Below, in pieces: positions 7,501 through 15,657 of a DNA stretch of 30,067 bases. Position 1 is the stretch's first letter. Every line of letters begins with the position of its first letter. Location of the stretch: IMG/VR virus record IMGVR_UViG_3300025879_000009, positions 1-30,067 of that record, one strand, 5' to 3'. The position numbers and the translations under genes are program-made. The notes under the pieces were generated by a model. It was not told the DNA's origin, searched no databases, and worked only from the letters and a program-made list of their open reading frames with translations. The DNA comes from a virus.

Positions 7501-7893
7501 ATTATAGCTTACTCCATGTCTTAATGATACATCACCAGCAGTTGTTGGAGATACATTAGCGTTTTGTATTCCTGAACCATTTGTAATTGAACCAACAGTT
7601 CCCCAAGAGCCACTTAAAGTATTACCACCATAGGTATTAATACCTGTTAAAGTTGCATCGTTAAATGATGTTATATAATCTGGTCCTGATGTTATCCGTA
7701 CCTCACCCGTTCCACTCGCATTTCTTAATGTTAGTTCAGCTACTGTATCTTGTATATTTAATGAACCAGTTAGATTTAATCCATCTATCCCATTACCCAA
7801 TCCATCTACTAAATTACCAGTATCTGTATCTTTTTGTAGTAGTTGTTGGAATGAACTACTGATTGTTTGATTTGTTAAATTATAGTTTGCCAT
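4576..7893 (-). CDS. Long tail fibre / receptor-binding structural protein
   Basis: This 1105-residue protein is rich in Gly, Asn, Thr and Ser with beta-helix-like runs (NGxxxIxGxTxINGxL) throughout, as in trimeric phage fibres. The C-terminal third has four copies of a 27-residue unit of the type DGNGTPRLQVNNATLKGFTG, separated by variable spacers. The last residues (GVVGELAVSGSNLFFYNGSW) are a common end for phage appendage proteins. A middle part (residues about 255-385, including AGGIAGEDIANGDEGIVLLD) resembles phage head-fibre or decoration-type domains. It lies last in the head operon, after the connector gene, with AGAGGA upstream of the start. The location beside head genes leaves open a head fibre rather than a tail fibre. 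Confidence 0.72.
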   Translation of the reverse strand: MANYNLTNQTISSSFQQLLQKDTDTGNLVDGLGNGIDGLNLTGSLNIQDTVAELTLRNASGTGEVRITSGPDYITSFNDATLTGINTYGGNTLSGSWGTVGSITNGSGIQNANVSPTTAGDVSLRHGVSYNSVQSNGYNGTLNLRGDEITMNGSSSVDSGVSLTVNGDVSASNFTGSFIGDGSQLTNLPIEPLPSGVVSGSEQIILQDTTGLLSGSRIDGVVADSTNSLYAQNTITTGKNLSGGELLKGTPLYFTGSGTQGNLVGVYPADAGNPDRMPAGGIAGEDIANGDEGIVLLDGYIGGVNTSIFASGDEIFVGVGGGYTNVAPTGSTNLIQHLGNVEKSAVNGSGVIQMMGEVRGLPNIQEGYVWVGNADGVATPTSTGSFGGGGTIDTGSFATTGSNTFDGDQTINGKIEVIQSTPTKFDGITEVSYPFTSSIGETGYVRQQFSNLGGAGTTFAQTVGGVDFAEFKSAPNTNLIFTSQQDEINFFAGGNIGLSTGGDTGSILLNGNTNANGTITQTPDSNNNALIQQGNFFSTYYGSAQLWQPEFAGGRSRLFVGEKSEGRITVNAYSGAYDNVIAIKADANGISFNDWDLPSYGDAPWMTVEQGGTPTFTRGLQIDGDTVVNGRVDATDTIYTDYRLQVNNPLGTPNYLILAQDSGSNKFAVANDAGAGVLGANVIVDGTMNVSGVTNFGTSGSNDKMNVFGGIVLSQGAGISTDGAFGPAVPFDAPVVFFGGASFNGSNLQLGGNTINQVGYLEIDGTNTAPGPTLQVEDGNGTPRLQVNNATLKGFTGVDVVVNGNTILDGTVAIDDATTINGNLENTGSFTNGGDTTIVGTNLAPGNTFQANDGNGTPILAVQNATLKGFTDVDVLLNGNLLNAGNFTTTGDLNAPSASNVDFGSPGNYVDNFNIKAASYGTVVSTWNHYSINAVNIEAQNLLNLKSSGDIIVSGSTDFADDIIVNGTNTAPGDTFTAKDGNGTIRLSVQNATLGGLTGVDVNINGKTQITETLNVLDNTVIDGNSFAFTQTFTAKDGNGTSRLEVNNLGLANATGVDVNLNGTVQITETLKMVAQDPLPSGVVGELAVSGSNLFFYNGSWTQVV
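4705..5562 (-). repeat. Four 81-bp repeat units inside the fibre gene
   Basis: Copies at 5482-5562, 5257-5337, 4876-4956 and 4705-4785, each encoding 27 residues on the pattern DGNGTxRLxVxNATLxGxTG followed by VDVxxNG. The spacers differ in length (144, 300 and 90 bases), so the module has been duplicated between unlike segments rather than in simple tandem. Confidence 0.85.
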
Positions 7894-7906
7894 GTTCTAT
7901 GTCCTC

Positions 7907-8488
7907 TTATTGTGGTAGATAGTTATATCGTGAGTTAGTTATTTTTAGTCCCATATCGGTTGCAATTTCTTCTATACCTCGTCTAAAAACTATTGGAGAT
8001 TTATATTGTGTTGATGTATCCGGGAATATATCATCATTTATGTTTTGTTGATACTCTGGATATACGGTAGTGTTAAAACAAAGATAGTCTACTAATCTTT
8101 CGCTAAAGTATTCTGCTTTGTTTTTCACCGATTGTCTTTTTTTATCGTATAGTGCTATATCACTAGCAGAGTTGTTTTCTCCACCTTGTGGTACTACTAA
8201 TCCTGCGTTTCTTGGTCGTAGGTATATCGTTTCCAAACTTTCGTAGTAGGACCAGTATAGTAGTGCATCTTGGATATAATCATCTACGAGTGTTTTGTAG
8301 TTGCCAGTTAGGGTTCCATTATCTACATCATCTATAATTTTATCATATAGTTTAGTTCCCAATAGTCTTGTTATATGAACTATCTGTGCCTCTCTTATTA
8401 CTGATGATATCAAGTCAACATCCAATGCGTTGTTTATATCAGTAAATCTTTTTAGTTTTGCTTCACTTATTAGTAGAGTATTCTGCAT
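7907..8488 (-). CDS. Head-tail connector / head completion protein (putative)
   Basis: A 193-residue, mostly helical protein lying directly after the portal gene (TAATG overlap). The N-terminal pattern (LLISEAKLKRFTDINNALDV, then ISSVIREAQIVHITRLLGTK) and a YWSYYESLETIYLRPRNAGL segment match the small proteins after the portal in Bacteroidetes phages, thought to act as adaptor proteins under the portal. I base the call on position, size and predicted helical fold rather than on a diagnostic motif. AAGGG lies before the start. Confidence 0.6.
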   Translation of the reverse strand: MQNTLLISEAKLKRFTDINNALDVDLISSVIREAQIVHITRLLGTKLYDKIIDDVDNGTLTGNYKTLVDDYIQDALLYWSYYESLETIYLRPRNAGLVVPQGGENNSASDIALYDKKRQSVKNKAEYFSERLVDYLCFNTTVYPEYQQNINDDIFPDTSTQYKSPIVFRRGIEEIATDMGLKITNSRYNYLPQ

Positions 8489-9729
8489 TATACTATTCCC
8501 TTATTTTCGTTTATATTTAGGTCTGGTGTTACTTCCTTTTTTTCTATACTATCTTCTAAAACTTTATCTTCACCAGCATCAGCATCTATTGAGGTTACTA
8601 CTTCGGTTTCTTCCCCATCATCAAATAGTCTTGTTGTATCTACTCCTATTGGTTCTGTATATCCATTTACCATAAATAGTTCTTCGAAGACTGATAGTAT
8701 ATCACTTTGTTTAGGTTCTATCACGTTTTTTTGGAACAATGCCATAGATTCCAACATTTCATCTCTACCACCAAGTTGTCCTTCGGTTTTGATACCTACC
8801 AACATTGGAGAGGTTATACGATGTGATGTTAGTATTTTTTGTAGTACCATATCATTTACAGTAGTATAGTATCCATCTGCTCCGTTCTGTGGTATAGGTG
8901 TTATGATTGGTGCTTCATCTTTATTAGCCACATCCATGTATATCAACGAACCTGCATTGTTAGAACCAGCATAAGATTGTCTTAACTGTCTCTCTATCGC
9001 TTCCCTTTCTTCATTATCTGCATCAGTAAAGGTAGTTATGGATAGCGAAGGTGCTAGTCCATTTGCTATATTGTTCTTATGGAAATTATCTATCTCAGCA
9101 TCTAGCGAAATTATATTTAGACCACCTGTATAATCAGGTAGTGGATAGTATCTCATTCCTGGTCTATATGGGTTATAGTAGTATATCTGTGATGGAGAGC
9201 TTCTATCTACCTTGTTAAATCTTGGTATATAGGTTACTTCTTCATCCTTTACTCTTAATCTACCTTTGTTTTGGAACTCACTTGATACATAGTATCCTGG
9301 TGTTATACCTCTTTCATTACATCTATGTGCTCTTACATATGAAAAATCTATATGGTAGACATCAGTTATTTTAGTTCTATCGTTAGACCAGATTACTTCG
9401 AGTGCAAATCCACCGAATAGTGCTCTATCCAATGCAACTTTCTTAAATATGTCATTCCATGATTCACCATCTCGGTTAGCAACTTCTAAAACTTGTTCGT
9501 TTTCAGTAGTTAATCCATTTCCAATTATACCATCTTTGATTGCATTAATTGCAGTAGCATTGATTGCTGATTTATTATATAGTTCGATTATATAAGTTGG
9601 AAAGTCATTCCTTGTTCCATAATATACTATCTTACCTTTATCATCTTCAAAGGTCATAGTATCTGGATAGAAGTCATTACCATACTTTGGTATAATCATC
9701 ATCTTGTGTTTATTTAATTTTTTTTCCAT
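8488..9729 (-). CDS. Portal protein
   Basis: The 413-residue protein forms the ring at the unique capsid vertex through which DNA enters. The N-terminal region (NDFPTYIIELYNKSAINATA, GIIGNGLTT) and the later segment SHRITSPMLVGIKTEGQLGG are typical of HK97/PBSX-type portals of Bacteroidetes phages. The C-terminal 50 residues are acidic and look disordered. It is slightly short for a portal (usually 400-500). It follows the small structural gene at 9733 by three bases and is coupled to the connector gene. It lies downstream of the capsid gene, the reverse of the common portal-protease-capsid order. Confidence 0.83.
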   Translation of the reverse strand: MEKKLNKHKMMIIPKYGNDFYPDTMTFEDDKGKIVYYGTRNDFPTYIIELYNKSAINATAINAIKDGIIGNGLTTENEQVLEVANRDGESWNDIFKKVALDRALFGGFALEVIWSNDRTKITDVYHIDFSYVRAHRCNERGITPGYYVSSEFQNKGRLRVKDEEVTYIPRFNKVDRSSPSQIYYYNPYRPGMRYYPLPDYTGGLNIISLDAEIDNFHKNNIANGLAPSLSITTFTDADNEEREAIERQLRQSYAGSNNAGSLIYMDVANKDEAPIITPIPQNGADGYYTTVNDMVLQKILTSHRITSPMLVGIKTEGQLGGRDEMLESMALFQKNVIEPKQSDILSVFEELFMVNGYTEPIGVDTTRLFDDGEETEVVTSIDADAGEDKVLEDSIEKKEVTPDLNINENKGIV

Positions 9730-9732
9730 GGG

Positions 9733-10257
9733 TTATCCTGTGTATACTGTGTAAGTTGCATCTTCGTTTGATGATATATATGTTTCTTGATTTGGTTGTA
9801 CTGTGCCTGATACAAAGATTCTATCTTGGTATTTTAGAGTAGAGTTTTGAGTTACACCATCATAATCTACAGCCAATGCTCCTGAAGAAGGTGCAGACCA
9901 TAGCCTGGTTTCTTCTGTCCATGTATTGGTATTGTTAGTCCATATAAAGTTATTAAGTTCTATAATTGGACCATACCATACTTCTAAATTATAGGTTGTT
10001 CCACCATCTCCTTTGAGTTGGTTTCCAATGTAATTACTTGTAGAAGATAGATTAGTTTTTAGTACTGTCCAACGTGGGTTAGTAGGGTCTACATCATTGG
10101 TATAGGTTATACCTGCCAACTCTGTATTGTTTTGTAATGTAGGGTAGGTTATTATGTTATATACACTTCCACTATCATAGGAACTCGTTACGAGGGGTGT
10201 ATCGTTCTCTTTTTGGAAGGTTATAGTATTGAGTTGGTTTTCTTTTAGACTTATCAT
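9733..10257 (-). CDS. Minor structural protein (hypothetical, beta-rich)
   Basis: A 174-residue protein, Thr/Asn/Ser-rich with alternating hydrophobic residues, suggesting one or two beta-sandwich domains. The start MISLKENQLNTITFQKENDT resembles small structural proteins of Bacteroidetes phages that begin with a similar strand; I know of no assigned function. It has the clearest Shine-Dalgarno sequence in the window (TAAGGAG four to five bases before the ATG) and lies immediately after a strong hairpin (10271-10306). Confidence 0.65.
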   Translation of the reverse strand: MISLKENQLNTITFQKENDTPLVTSSYDSGSVYNIITYPTLQNNTELAGITYTNDVDPTNPRWTVLKTNLSSTSNYIGNQLKGDGGTTYNLEVWYGPIIELNNFIWTNNTNTWTEETRLWSAPSSGALAVDYDGVTQNSTLKYQDRIFVSGTVQPNQETYISSNEDATYTVYTG

Positions 10258-10270
10258 ATATCTCCTTAAA

Positions 10271-10306
10271 ATAAGTTTAGGGGGTTGTTACACCCCCCTT
10301 ACTTAT
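10271..10306 (-). terminator. Strong hairpin after the tail-tube gene (partial terminator or processing site)
   Basis: On the transcript, ATAAGT and GGGGG on the 5' arm pair with CCCCC and ACTTAT on the 3' arm around a 9-base loop, with a small internal loop. Only a short T run (ATTTTAAG) follows, so read-through is likely. It separates the highly expressed capsid and tube genes from the portal genes, which are needed in small amounts. Confidence 0.6.
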
Positions 10307-10313
10307 GTTTCAC

Positions 10314-10850
10314 TTATTGTGATACTGTAATACCAGTTAATGCATCTGCAAGTGTTGTACCTGTGATTACATCTGCTGGGTTAGGCTCTTGTGCTGTAAA
10401 GGTTAATGTATAACCATTTGCATCTCCTATAGCCGTTCCTGATTGTCCTTGTCCACCATTTAACTGTGCTCCAAATACTCTACCTACATAGAAGAACTTG
10501 CTACCAGATGCATCATTGTTAGTTTCCACTACAATTTTTAAGTCTGGGTTAGCTGCAAGTACTTTAATTTGATTTCGTACTGAAGTTTGTAATTTAGCGA
10601 ACACGGCATTTACCGTTGCTTCATAGAATACTGTTCCATTTTCAGTTGAACCGTTGATGGTTTCTGTAAAATCACTTGTATTCCTTTGTAAATCGAACTG
10701 ATAAAAAACTCCGCTACCATCTATATCACTGATTTCGTTAGAAGTATCTGTGATAGTAGTAACTGAACCAGAAAGGATGTATAGGGCCTTAATTCCACCT
10801 GTGTTATCTCTACACCCGAGTGCAAATCCGCTTGTAATATCGCATGCCAT
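10314..10850 (-). CDS. Major tail tube-like structural protein
   Basis: A 178-residue protein starting MACDITSGFALGCRDNTGGI. This opening, together with YQFDLQRNTSDFTETINGST, the central AKLQTSVRNQIKVLAANPDL and the end DANGYTLTFTAQEPNPADVI, matches an abundant structural family that follows the major capsid gene in flavobacterial phages, usually taken as tail tube. The ATG has AAAAAGGA upstream, very like the capsid gene, consistent with high expression. A strong hairpin follows. An alternative is a capsid decoration protein. Confidence 0.65.
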   Translation of the reverse strand: MACDITSGFALGCRDNTGGIKALYILSGSVTTITDTSNEISDIDGSGVFYQFDLQRNTSDFTETINGSTENGTVFYEATVNAVFAKLQTSVRNQIKVLAANPDLKIVVETNNDASGSKFFYVGRVFGAQLNGGQGQSGTAIGDANGYTLTFTAQEPNPADVITGTTLADALTGITVSQ

Positions 10851-10887
10851 AATTTTATTCCTTTTTGTTTAGTTAGTTATTCAGTTA

Positions 10888-11802
10888 TTATAAGTTGTTA
10901 GTTACCCAAAACTCTGGATATGCAACTTGTACACCTAATTTAGTAACGATCCTGTGCTTCAATTGGTCGCCATTAATGTCATACCATAATTGGAAGTTGT
11001 CTAGATCAGAAATTAAGTCAGTACCTACTACGATTTGTCTTGCTGGACCAGTTACGATTCTGTTAGAACCTTGTAATCCTACTGTACCTACTACTGTTAA
11101 GTTAGCATATGGGTGTTTCATAGAAAGCAATGAACCTCTGTTCTCTACCGCAGATGGGTCAAAGAAGAAGTTGTTTTGAGTTCTTAACCATACGATGTAT
11201 TTGCGGAAGTTAGCTACTGATAAGAAAGTAGTTAGATCATCTCTATCTTGTACATCTACTGCTAAAGTTTCCAATTGTTCGTCAATTTGGTTACCGATGT
11301 TTGATGAATCTGGAGCTGATTGTGATACGAAAGTAGCACCTGATCCAGAAGCTAATAAAGTATTTAATCCTACTGAACAATCACCAGCTTCAGTTGTTGC
11401 AGTCCAGATAAATTGGTCATTCTTCTTTTGGAAGTTAGCAACCAATTGAGATGCATATTCTTCTACGAAAGCATAGGTTTCTGGATAAGAACCTTGTGGT
11501 CCTAATAGTCCAATATACTTTGTATCTAAATCTTTAAGACATAGTCCATCGTAAGATGTTCTTGTACATACTGTGATGTCTCTTTGAGTATAAGATACTG
11601 AACCTGATGGAGTAGATACGCAAGTGTTTCCATCTTGGATTACTAAATCAATTTCTTGTAAGTTGATTGGTTCTTTGTATTTAATTCCTTCTTTTACTGT
11701 TACGAACTCTGTTGTAGAGCCTGCGATAACTGATTTTACTAGCAATTCTCCTGCTAGTTCGTTGTTAAAGTTATCTAATGCGGTTACGTTAAATCCTGCC
11801 AT
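10888..11802 (-). CDS. Major capsid protein
   Basis: The 304-residue protein begins MAGFNVTALDNFNNELAGEL, like the capsid proteins of Bacteroidetes siphoviruses. A Cys-containing segment (TQRDITVCTRTSYDGLCLKD) and QIVVGTDLISDLDNFQLWYD follow the same family pattern as I remember it. It follows the protease and scaffold genes, the canonical assembly order. Codon use is more GC-ending and regular than its neighbours, and AAAAAAGGA precedes the start, both consistent with very high expression. There are five cysteines, unusual for a cytoplasmically assembled shell protein. Confidence 0.85.
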   Translation of the reverse strand: MAGFNVTALDNFNNELAGELLVKSVIAGSTTEFVTVKEGIKYKEPINLQEIDLVIQDGNTCVSTPSGSVSYTQRDITVCTRTSYDGLCLKDLDTKYIGLLGPQGSYPETYAFVEEYASQLVANFQKKNDQFIWTATTEAGDCSVGLNTLLASGSGATFVSQSAPDSSNIGNQIDEQLETLAVDVQDRDDLTTFLSVANFRKYIVWLRTQNNFFFDPSAVENRGSLLSMKHPYANLTVVGTVGLQGSNRIVTGPARQIVVGTDLISDLDNFQLWYDINGDQLKHRIVTKLGVQVAYPEFWVTNNL

Positions 11803-11821
11803 TGTATTATTCCTTTTTTAA

Positions 11822-12442
11822 TTAGTTTTTTCTCATATTAAGTAGTCTTTCGAACTGAGCCTTCTTTTTTGAGTCTCTTGGTTCATAAGATAAATCTACT
11901 TTTTTAGAGTTAGTTTTTGTTGTAATTGTTTTTTCGGTTGCTGGTTCTGCAGAAAAAGTTTCTACCTTACCTTTTACCTCTTCGATTTGTTTTGCGAAGT
12001 CTAATTTTAATGCATCAATCTGTGTCTTGAATTCTGCAGATAGTGCTTTGATTAGTTCTTCGTGCATGTCAAAAGTTTCGTCAATGATTTCTTCTGGCAT
12101 TTCCAATTCAGTTTCCTCTTCAGGTGCTGTAGGGTATAGTTCAGTTATTACACCTCCCTCCACTTTGATAGTTATTCCACCTTCTAAATCGTGGTCACCA
12201 TCTGGTGCTGGAATGTCACCATCCTCAGTCACTACATAAATCTCACTACCGATTGCTGGTTCTTCACCTGGAAATTTCAGGTCAATACTACCATCAGCAG
12301 TTTTGATTTCTCCAAAAGCAACTTCCTCTACTACATCTACTACCGTTTCTTCTACGAAAGTTTCTGTTGTAGTTTCTTCTACTGCAGGAGCATCAACTAA
12401 ATTGAAGTGTTTTTTCACTAAATCTTTTAGTTCTTTGTTCAT
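11822..12442 (-). CDS. Capsid scaffold protein
   Basis: A 206-residue, very acidic protein located between the protease and the capsid gene, where scaffolds lie. Residues 19-45 are Glu/Thr/Val-rich; 46-102 hold a small beta module (TADGSIDLKFPGEEPAIGSE, then DGDHDLEGGITIKVEGGVIT at 81-100); 125-162 form a probable coiled coil (ALSAEFKTQIDALKLDFAKQ); the end is basic (SKKKAQFERLLNMRKN), typical of a capsid-binding scaffold tail. TAAGGA precedes the ATG. The DGxxxLxxGxxxxV module also occurs at the C-terminus of the protease. Confidence 0.8.
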   Translation of the reverse strand: MNKELKDLVKKHFNLVDAPAVEETTTETFVEETVVDVVEEVAFGEIKTADGSIDLKFPGEEPAIGSEIYVVTEDGDIPAPDGDHDLEGGITIKVEGGVITELYPTAPEEETELEMPEEIIDETFDMHEELIKALSAEFKTQIDALKLDFAKQIEEVKGKVETFSAEPATEKTITTKTNSKKVDLSYEPRDSKKKAQFERLLNMRKN

Positions 12443-12475
12443 AATTTTGTTCCTTATTAGTTTTTGTTTGTTGAT

Positions 12476-13696
12476 TTAGAAATTACCTTGTGCTTTTGAG
12501 TCTACAACTACCAATGTTTCTCCATTAGTCAACTTGTATTCTCCATCTTGCAACGTTACTGCTCTCTCTCCATCTTTTAATATAAATACGACCAAGGTGT
12601 TTTCATCTATTACGATTTCAGTTCCACTCTCGATTGTTCTGTAATAGAAAGTTTGTTTAGATTGGTTTATCATCTTATCAGCAAAGTATCCTTCTACGGA
12701 CCATCCTAGCACCTTGCCTTCTTTGATATACTCATCCCAAACTTTCTTATTGTTTATTTTCATTGTGCCAAACCATGTACCCTTTGGGTATGTCTTACCC
12801 ATCATTGCGAATGATTTATCTTTTTCTGGATCTTCTACTAGCCATGATTCTACGAGGGTTACATCTTCTACTACATTATCTTCTGCATGGTCTATATTTA
12901 CTGATGATTGGTAGTTGTTTATCAAGTATTTATGTGCAATCTTTTCGATTGTTTCTTCACTAAAATATACCCAGTATTCACCTTGTTCTAAATCGAATCG
13001 GTAGATTAGTTTTTTCGGTACCATGATTGCTCCTACTACTAATCCCTTTTCTTTATTTTGTTCTGCGAAGGTACTTTTTATATTTGATTTCTTAAATGGT
13101 ACTTTTACCCATTGATGTCTGCAGTATTTTCCACCGGCATACTTAAATATATCGTATATAAGTGAGCCTTTTTGTGCAAATCCACTATTCTCACCCGTAT
13201 AGGTCATCTTGTTTATATCTTCTTTACGATATAGTTTATTCATATCGAGTAGAGTTCTACAAAATGAGCGAGTATCACTCTGTATAGGGGAACCTTTACC
13301 TGGTTGTACTCTGTATTGGTATCTGTATATCCTATCACCAGTATCTTCCAAAGAAGAAAGGTCTGCGGTGGATTGTATTACGAAGTGCTCGTCCCCCAAC
13401 CCTTCACGAATCCAACCAGCAGCCTTTAGTTCTTCCTCAGTCTCCCCTACGGATTCTAGTTGTTGTATTATATTATCTTGTATTTCTTCTGGTAGATTAT
13501 CAACTGATTCTTCATTTAGTATATCTTCTACTATTTTCTCGAAGATATATTCATCAGTTATGGGTTTTTGTTCGTTAAAGTAGTAGAAGTTTTCTTCTAT
13601 TGCTGGTGTTTCTACCAACGATATACGATCTACTCCACTCGTTAAATCGAATTCGTCTATTTCTAATGCAATTATTTTCATTGGTTGGTTCCCCAT
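12476..13696 (-). CDS. Prohead protease (XkdF-like) with Mu gpF-like segment
   Basis: The capsid maturation protease. N-terminal residues 6-36 (MKIIALEIDEFDLTSGVDRI) are typical of the family. Residues about 130-200 (DTRSFCRTLLDMNKLYRKED, then CRHQWVKV) resemble the C-terminal part of Mu gpF-type head proteins. The serine protease domain (about 218-340) has VVGAIMVPKKLIYRFD, NIDHAED with likely catalytic His270, and GWSVEGYF with Ser333. Residues 384-399 (DGEYKLTNGETLVVVD) copy a module in the scaffold. The start at 13696 is five codons upstream of a second Met at 13681 that could be the true start. A promoter-like element lies 9 bases upstream. Confidence 0.82.
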   Translation of the reverse strand: MGNQPMKIIALEIDEFDLTSGVDRISLVETPAIEENFYYFNEQKPITDEYIFEKIVEDILNEESVDNLPEEIQDNIIQQLESVGETEEELKAAGWIREGLGDEHFVIQSTADLSSLEDTGDRIYRYQYRVQPGKGSPIQSDTRSFCRTLLDMNKLYRKEDINKMTYTGENSGFAQKGSLIYDIFKYAGGKYCRHQWVKVPFKKSNIKSTFAEQNKEKGLVVGAIMVPKKLIYRFDLEQGEYWVYFSEETIEKIAHKYLINNYQSSVNIDHAEDNVVEDVTLVESWLVEDPEKDKSFAMMGKTYPKGTWFGTMKINNKKVWDEYIKEGKVLGWSVEGYFADKMINQSKQTFYYRTIESGTEIVIDENTLVVFILKDGERAVTLQDGEYKLTNGETLVVVDSKAQGNF

Positions 13697-13705
13697 ATAT
13701 AATTT

Positions 13706-13735
13706 ATTATATATGCTTTGTTAAAGTGGTTAAAA
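13706..13735 (-). promoter_or_regulatory. Phage late promoter copy before the prohead protease
   Basis: Minus-strand TTTTAACCACT (13735-13725), 11 bases, then TATATAAT (13713-13706), 9 bases before the ATG. Block spacing is identical to the copies before 15617 and 27984. It would start the head operon independently of the tape measure gene. Confidence 0.6.
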
Positions 13736-13745
13736 TTATAGTATT

Positions 13746-15617
13746 TTACCCTACACTGCGTTTAGCAGAGAGTTTAGCATCTGCTTCTTGGTTAGTAGTT
13801 ACATCACCACTTACCACGTATGCTCTTACCATCTCGTTACTTGGTTTCTGTGCCTCTGCTATATCAAGTGGTCCTATCTGTTGTTCCAATCCACTCATGT
13901 TAGGTGTTTGTCCTATCCCACTTGGAACTGATGGTGTTGAGTTTCCACCTTTTGGTTTAGCAGAGTTGATTTGTTTTAAGGAACTTACTGTTGTTGCTGC
14001 AAGTAGAGCGAATTGAGAGATTTGGTAGGGTATTGCACCAAAACTCATTTTCTGTGCGTTATTTATAATACCTACTGCAGCTTGTCCTGCATCTACTAAT
14101 ACCATTGCTGATGCTAGTGCTTTGTTTTCACCAAATAGGGTCATCAGTGCACCTTGAATAGCATCGATGGATTGGTTAGTTACATCTCTTTTGTTTTGTG
14201 CAACTGCTTCATCATCATCCTTCTGTATATCATCATACGCTTGGTTCAGTTGTTTTTTCTTCTCGTTGAACAATTTGTTGATTGCTAGTTTCTCTTGTTC
14301 AGTTAGTTCTTCGTTAGCAACCTCCTTTTGTCTATCTGCTTCTAATAAAGCTAGGTTAGCAGTTCTTTCTTCTTCCAAAGAAGTTGCCTGCATCAACCTT
14401 ATCTCATTTTCTATATCTATTACATTTTGAGTTGCAGCAGCAATTGCCATCTTGGTATCTTCATTTGCTTGGTCAGTTATTTCTTTCTTCTTGGTTAGAT
14501 AGTTTTGTTCTGCCTGTAATCGTATTTTGGTTTTTTCTTCTTCACTTACTTTTAGTGCATCTATTTCTGCCTGTGCTCGTTTGTATTCTAAATCAAGTTT
14601 TTCTATATCACTCTTTGCAAGTAAATCTTGTGCTTCTTGTTCGTATTTTTGTAGTAGGTTTAGGGCTTCTTCTGCATTCTTTTTCTTTTCATCAGCTATT
14701 TCTTTATTTCTAGCCTTTCTCTTATCATCAGCTTCCTTATCCAACTTATCTTGTTCATCCTTGATTTCTTTATTTATTTTAGCATCAAGTATCTGTTGTT
14801 GTAAGAGGTTTTCTTCGTATTCATCTGTACCTTTCTCCAAAAGTTTTAGTTCCTCTTGTAGTTTCTTCTTTTGTAGGTCTAATGTCTTTTCTCCTGCTGC
14901 TTCTTGTAATCGTATTTGTTTATCAAGTTCCTTTATAGTAGTTTTAGTTAGTTTAGTTGCAGCATCATCTACTAATCCTATACTTTCTGCAAGGGAAGTA
15001 AATGCTCCTACTATACTATCTATGATTCCACTAAATGGTCCAAGTGCCTTCTTTATCAGGTCAAGTATTGCATCTCTAAAAGTATATATCAGTGCTCCTA
15101 CTGCAGTTAGAGATACAATTAGTATTCCAAGTGGGTTCATTGCCATGATAGCATTGAATGCAGTTTGTACTACGTTATATGCTTTCTGTGCTGCAGATGC
15201 AACTTTGGTAGATTTAGCGAGTTTTCCAAACCCTTCACTTAAATCTTTCAGTCCCATACCGAATGATATAGCAGAGGCTGCTTTTCCTTCCAAGAACTCT
15301 AGTTTCTCACTTTCTACTCCAAGTAGTCCAAACCCTCCTACGAGTGCCTGGGTAGAACCTGCAAGGGTTTTGATTGCACCATCTGCAGTTTCCAGTTTAT
15401 CTTCCAAGGATATACCTTCTATCTCTTTATTTAGGTTCTTTATACTTTTCTGTACGTTTTGAGCCTCTTTGGTTAAATCCTTAAATTGTTGGGTATTGGG
15501 TTTTATCAGTTTCAGAGCTGCATTTAACCCCTCCGCTTCTCTTTCCAATTGGGATAGAGTTTGTACTGATTTACCATCATCTATGTTGATTTTGTAATTT
15601 ATGCTTTTCTCTGCCAT
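13746..15617 (-). CDS. Tail tape measure protein
   Basis: A 623-residue protein that sets tail length and helps DNA ejection. Residues 1-75 form a helical N-terminal domain (INIDDGKSVQTLSQLEREAE); about 150-215 hold hydrophobic segments (NPLGILIVSLTAVGALIYTF, GIIDSIVGAFTSLAESIG); 225-480 are an almost unbroken Glu/Lys/Ala coiled coil; about 505-560 are hydrophobic and Gly/Ala-rich (ALASAMVLVDAGQAAVGIIN). At about 1.5 angstrom per residue this predicts a tail near 90 nm. It has its own promoter-like element 5 bases before the ATG and no Shine-Dalgarno sequence. It lies far from its chaperone gene (27984), which is unusual. Confidence 0.87.
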   Translation of the reverse strand: MAEKSINYKINIDDGKSVQTLSQLEREAEGLNAALKLIKPNTQQFKDLTKEAQNVQKSIKNLNKEIEGISLEDKLETADGAIKTLAGSTQALVGGFGLLGVESEKLEFLEGKAASAISFGMGLKDLSEGFGKLAKSTKVASAAQKAYNVVQTAFNAIMAMNPLGILIVSLTAVGALIYTFRDAILDLIKKALGPFSGIIDSIVGAFTSLAESIGLVDDAATKLTKTTIKELDKQIRLQEAAGEKTLDLQKKKLQEELKLLEKGTDEYEENLLQQQILDAKINKEIKDEQDKLDKEADDKRKARNKEIADEKKKNAEEALNLLQKYEQEAQDLLAKSDIEKLDLEYKRAQAEIDALKVSEEEKTKIRLQAEQNYLTKKKEITDQANEDTKMAIAAATQNVIDIENEIRLMQATSLEEERTANLALLEADRQKEVANEELTEQEKLAINKLFNEKKKQLNQAYDDIQKDDDEAVAQNKRDVTNQSIDAIQGALMTLFGENKALASAMVLVDAGQAAVGIINNAQKMSFGAIPYQISQFALLAATTVSSLKQINSAKPKGGNSTPSVPSGIGQTPNMSGLEQQIGPLDIAEAQKPSNEMVRAYVVSGDVTTNQEADAKLSAKRSVG

Positions 15618-15622
15618 ACTAA

Positions 15623-15652
15623 ATTATATTTTTTTATCATAATTGGTATAAA
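15623..15652 (-). promoter_or_regulatory. Phage late promoter copy before the tape measure gene
   Basis: Minus-strand TTTATACCAAT (15652-15642), 11 bases, AATATAAT (15630-15623), then only 5 bases to the ATG at 15617. The transcript would begin at or within a few bases of the start codon, so a leaderless mRNA is predicted. The block sequence and spacing match the copy at 27992-28021 exactly. Confidence 0.65.
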
Positions 15653-15657
15653 TGATT

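Noticed and set aside
14527-15462. Plus-strand ORF of 311 codons opposite the tape measure gene
   Set aside because: It mirrors the coiled-coil codons of the tape measure gene and gives a Ser/Phe/Leu-rich low-complexity protein; no start signal.
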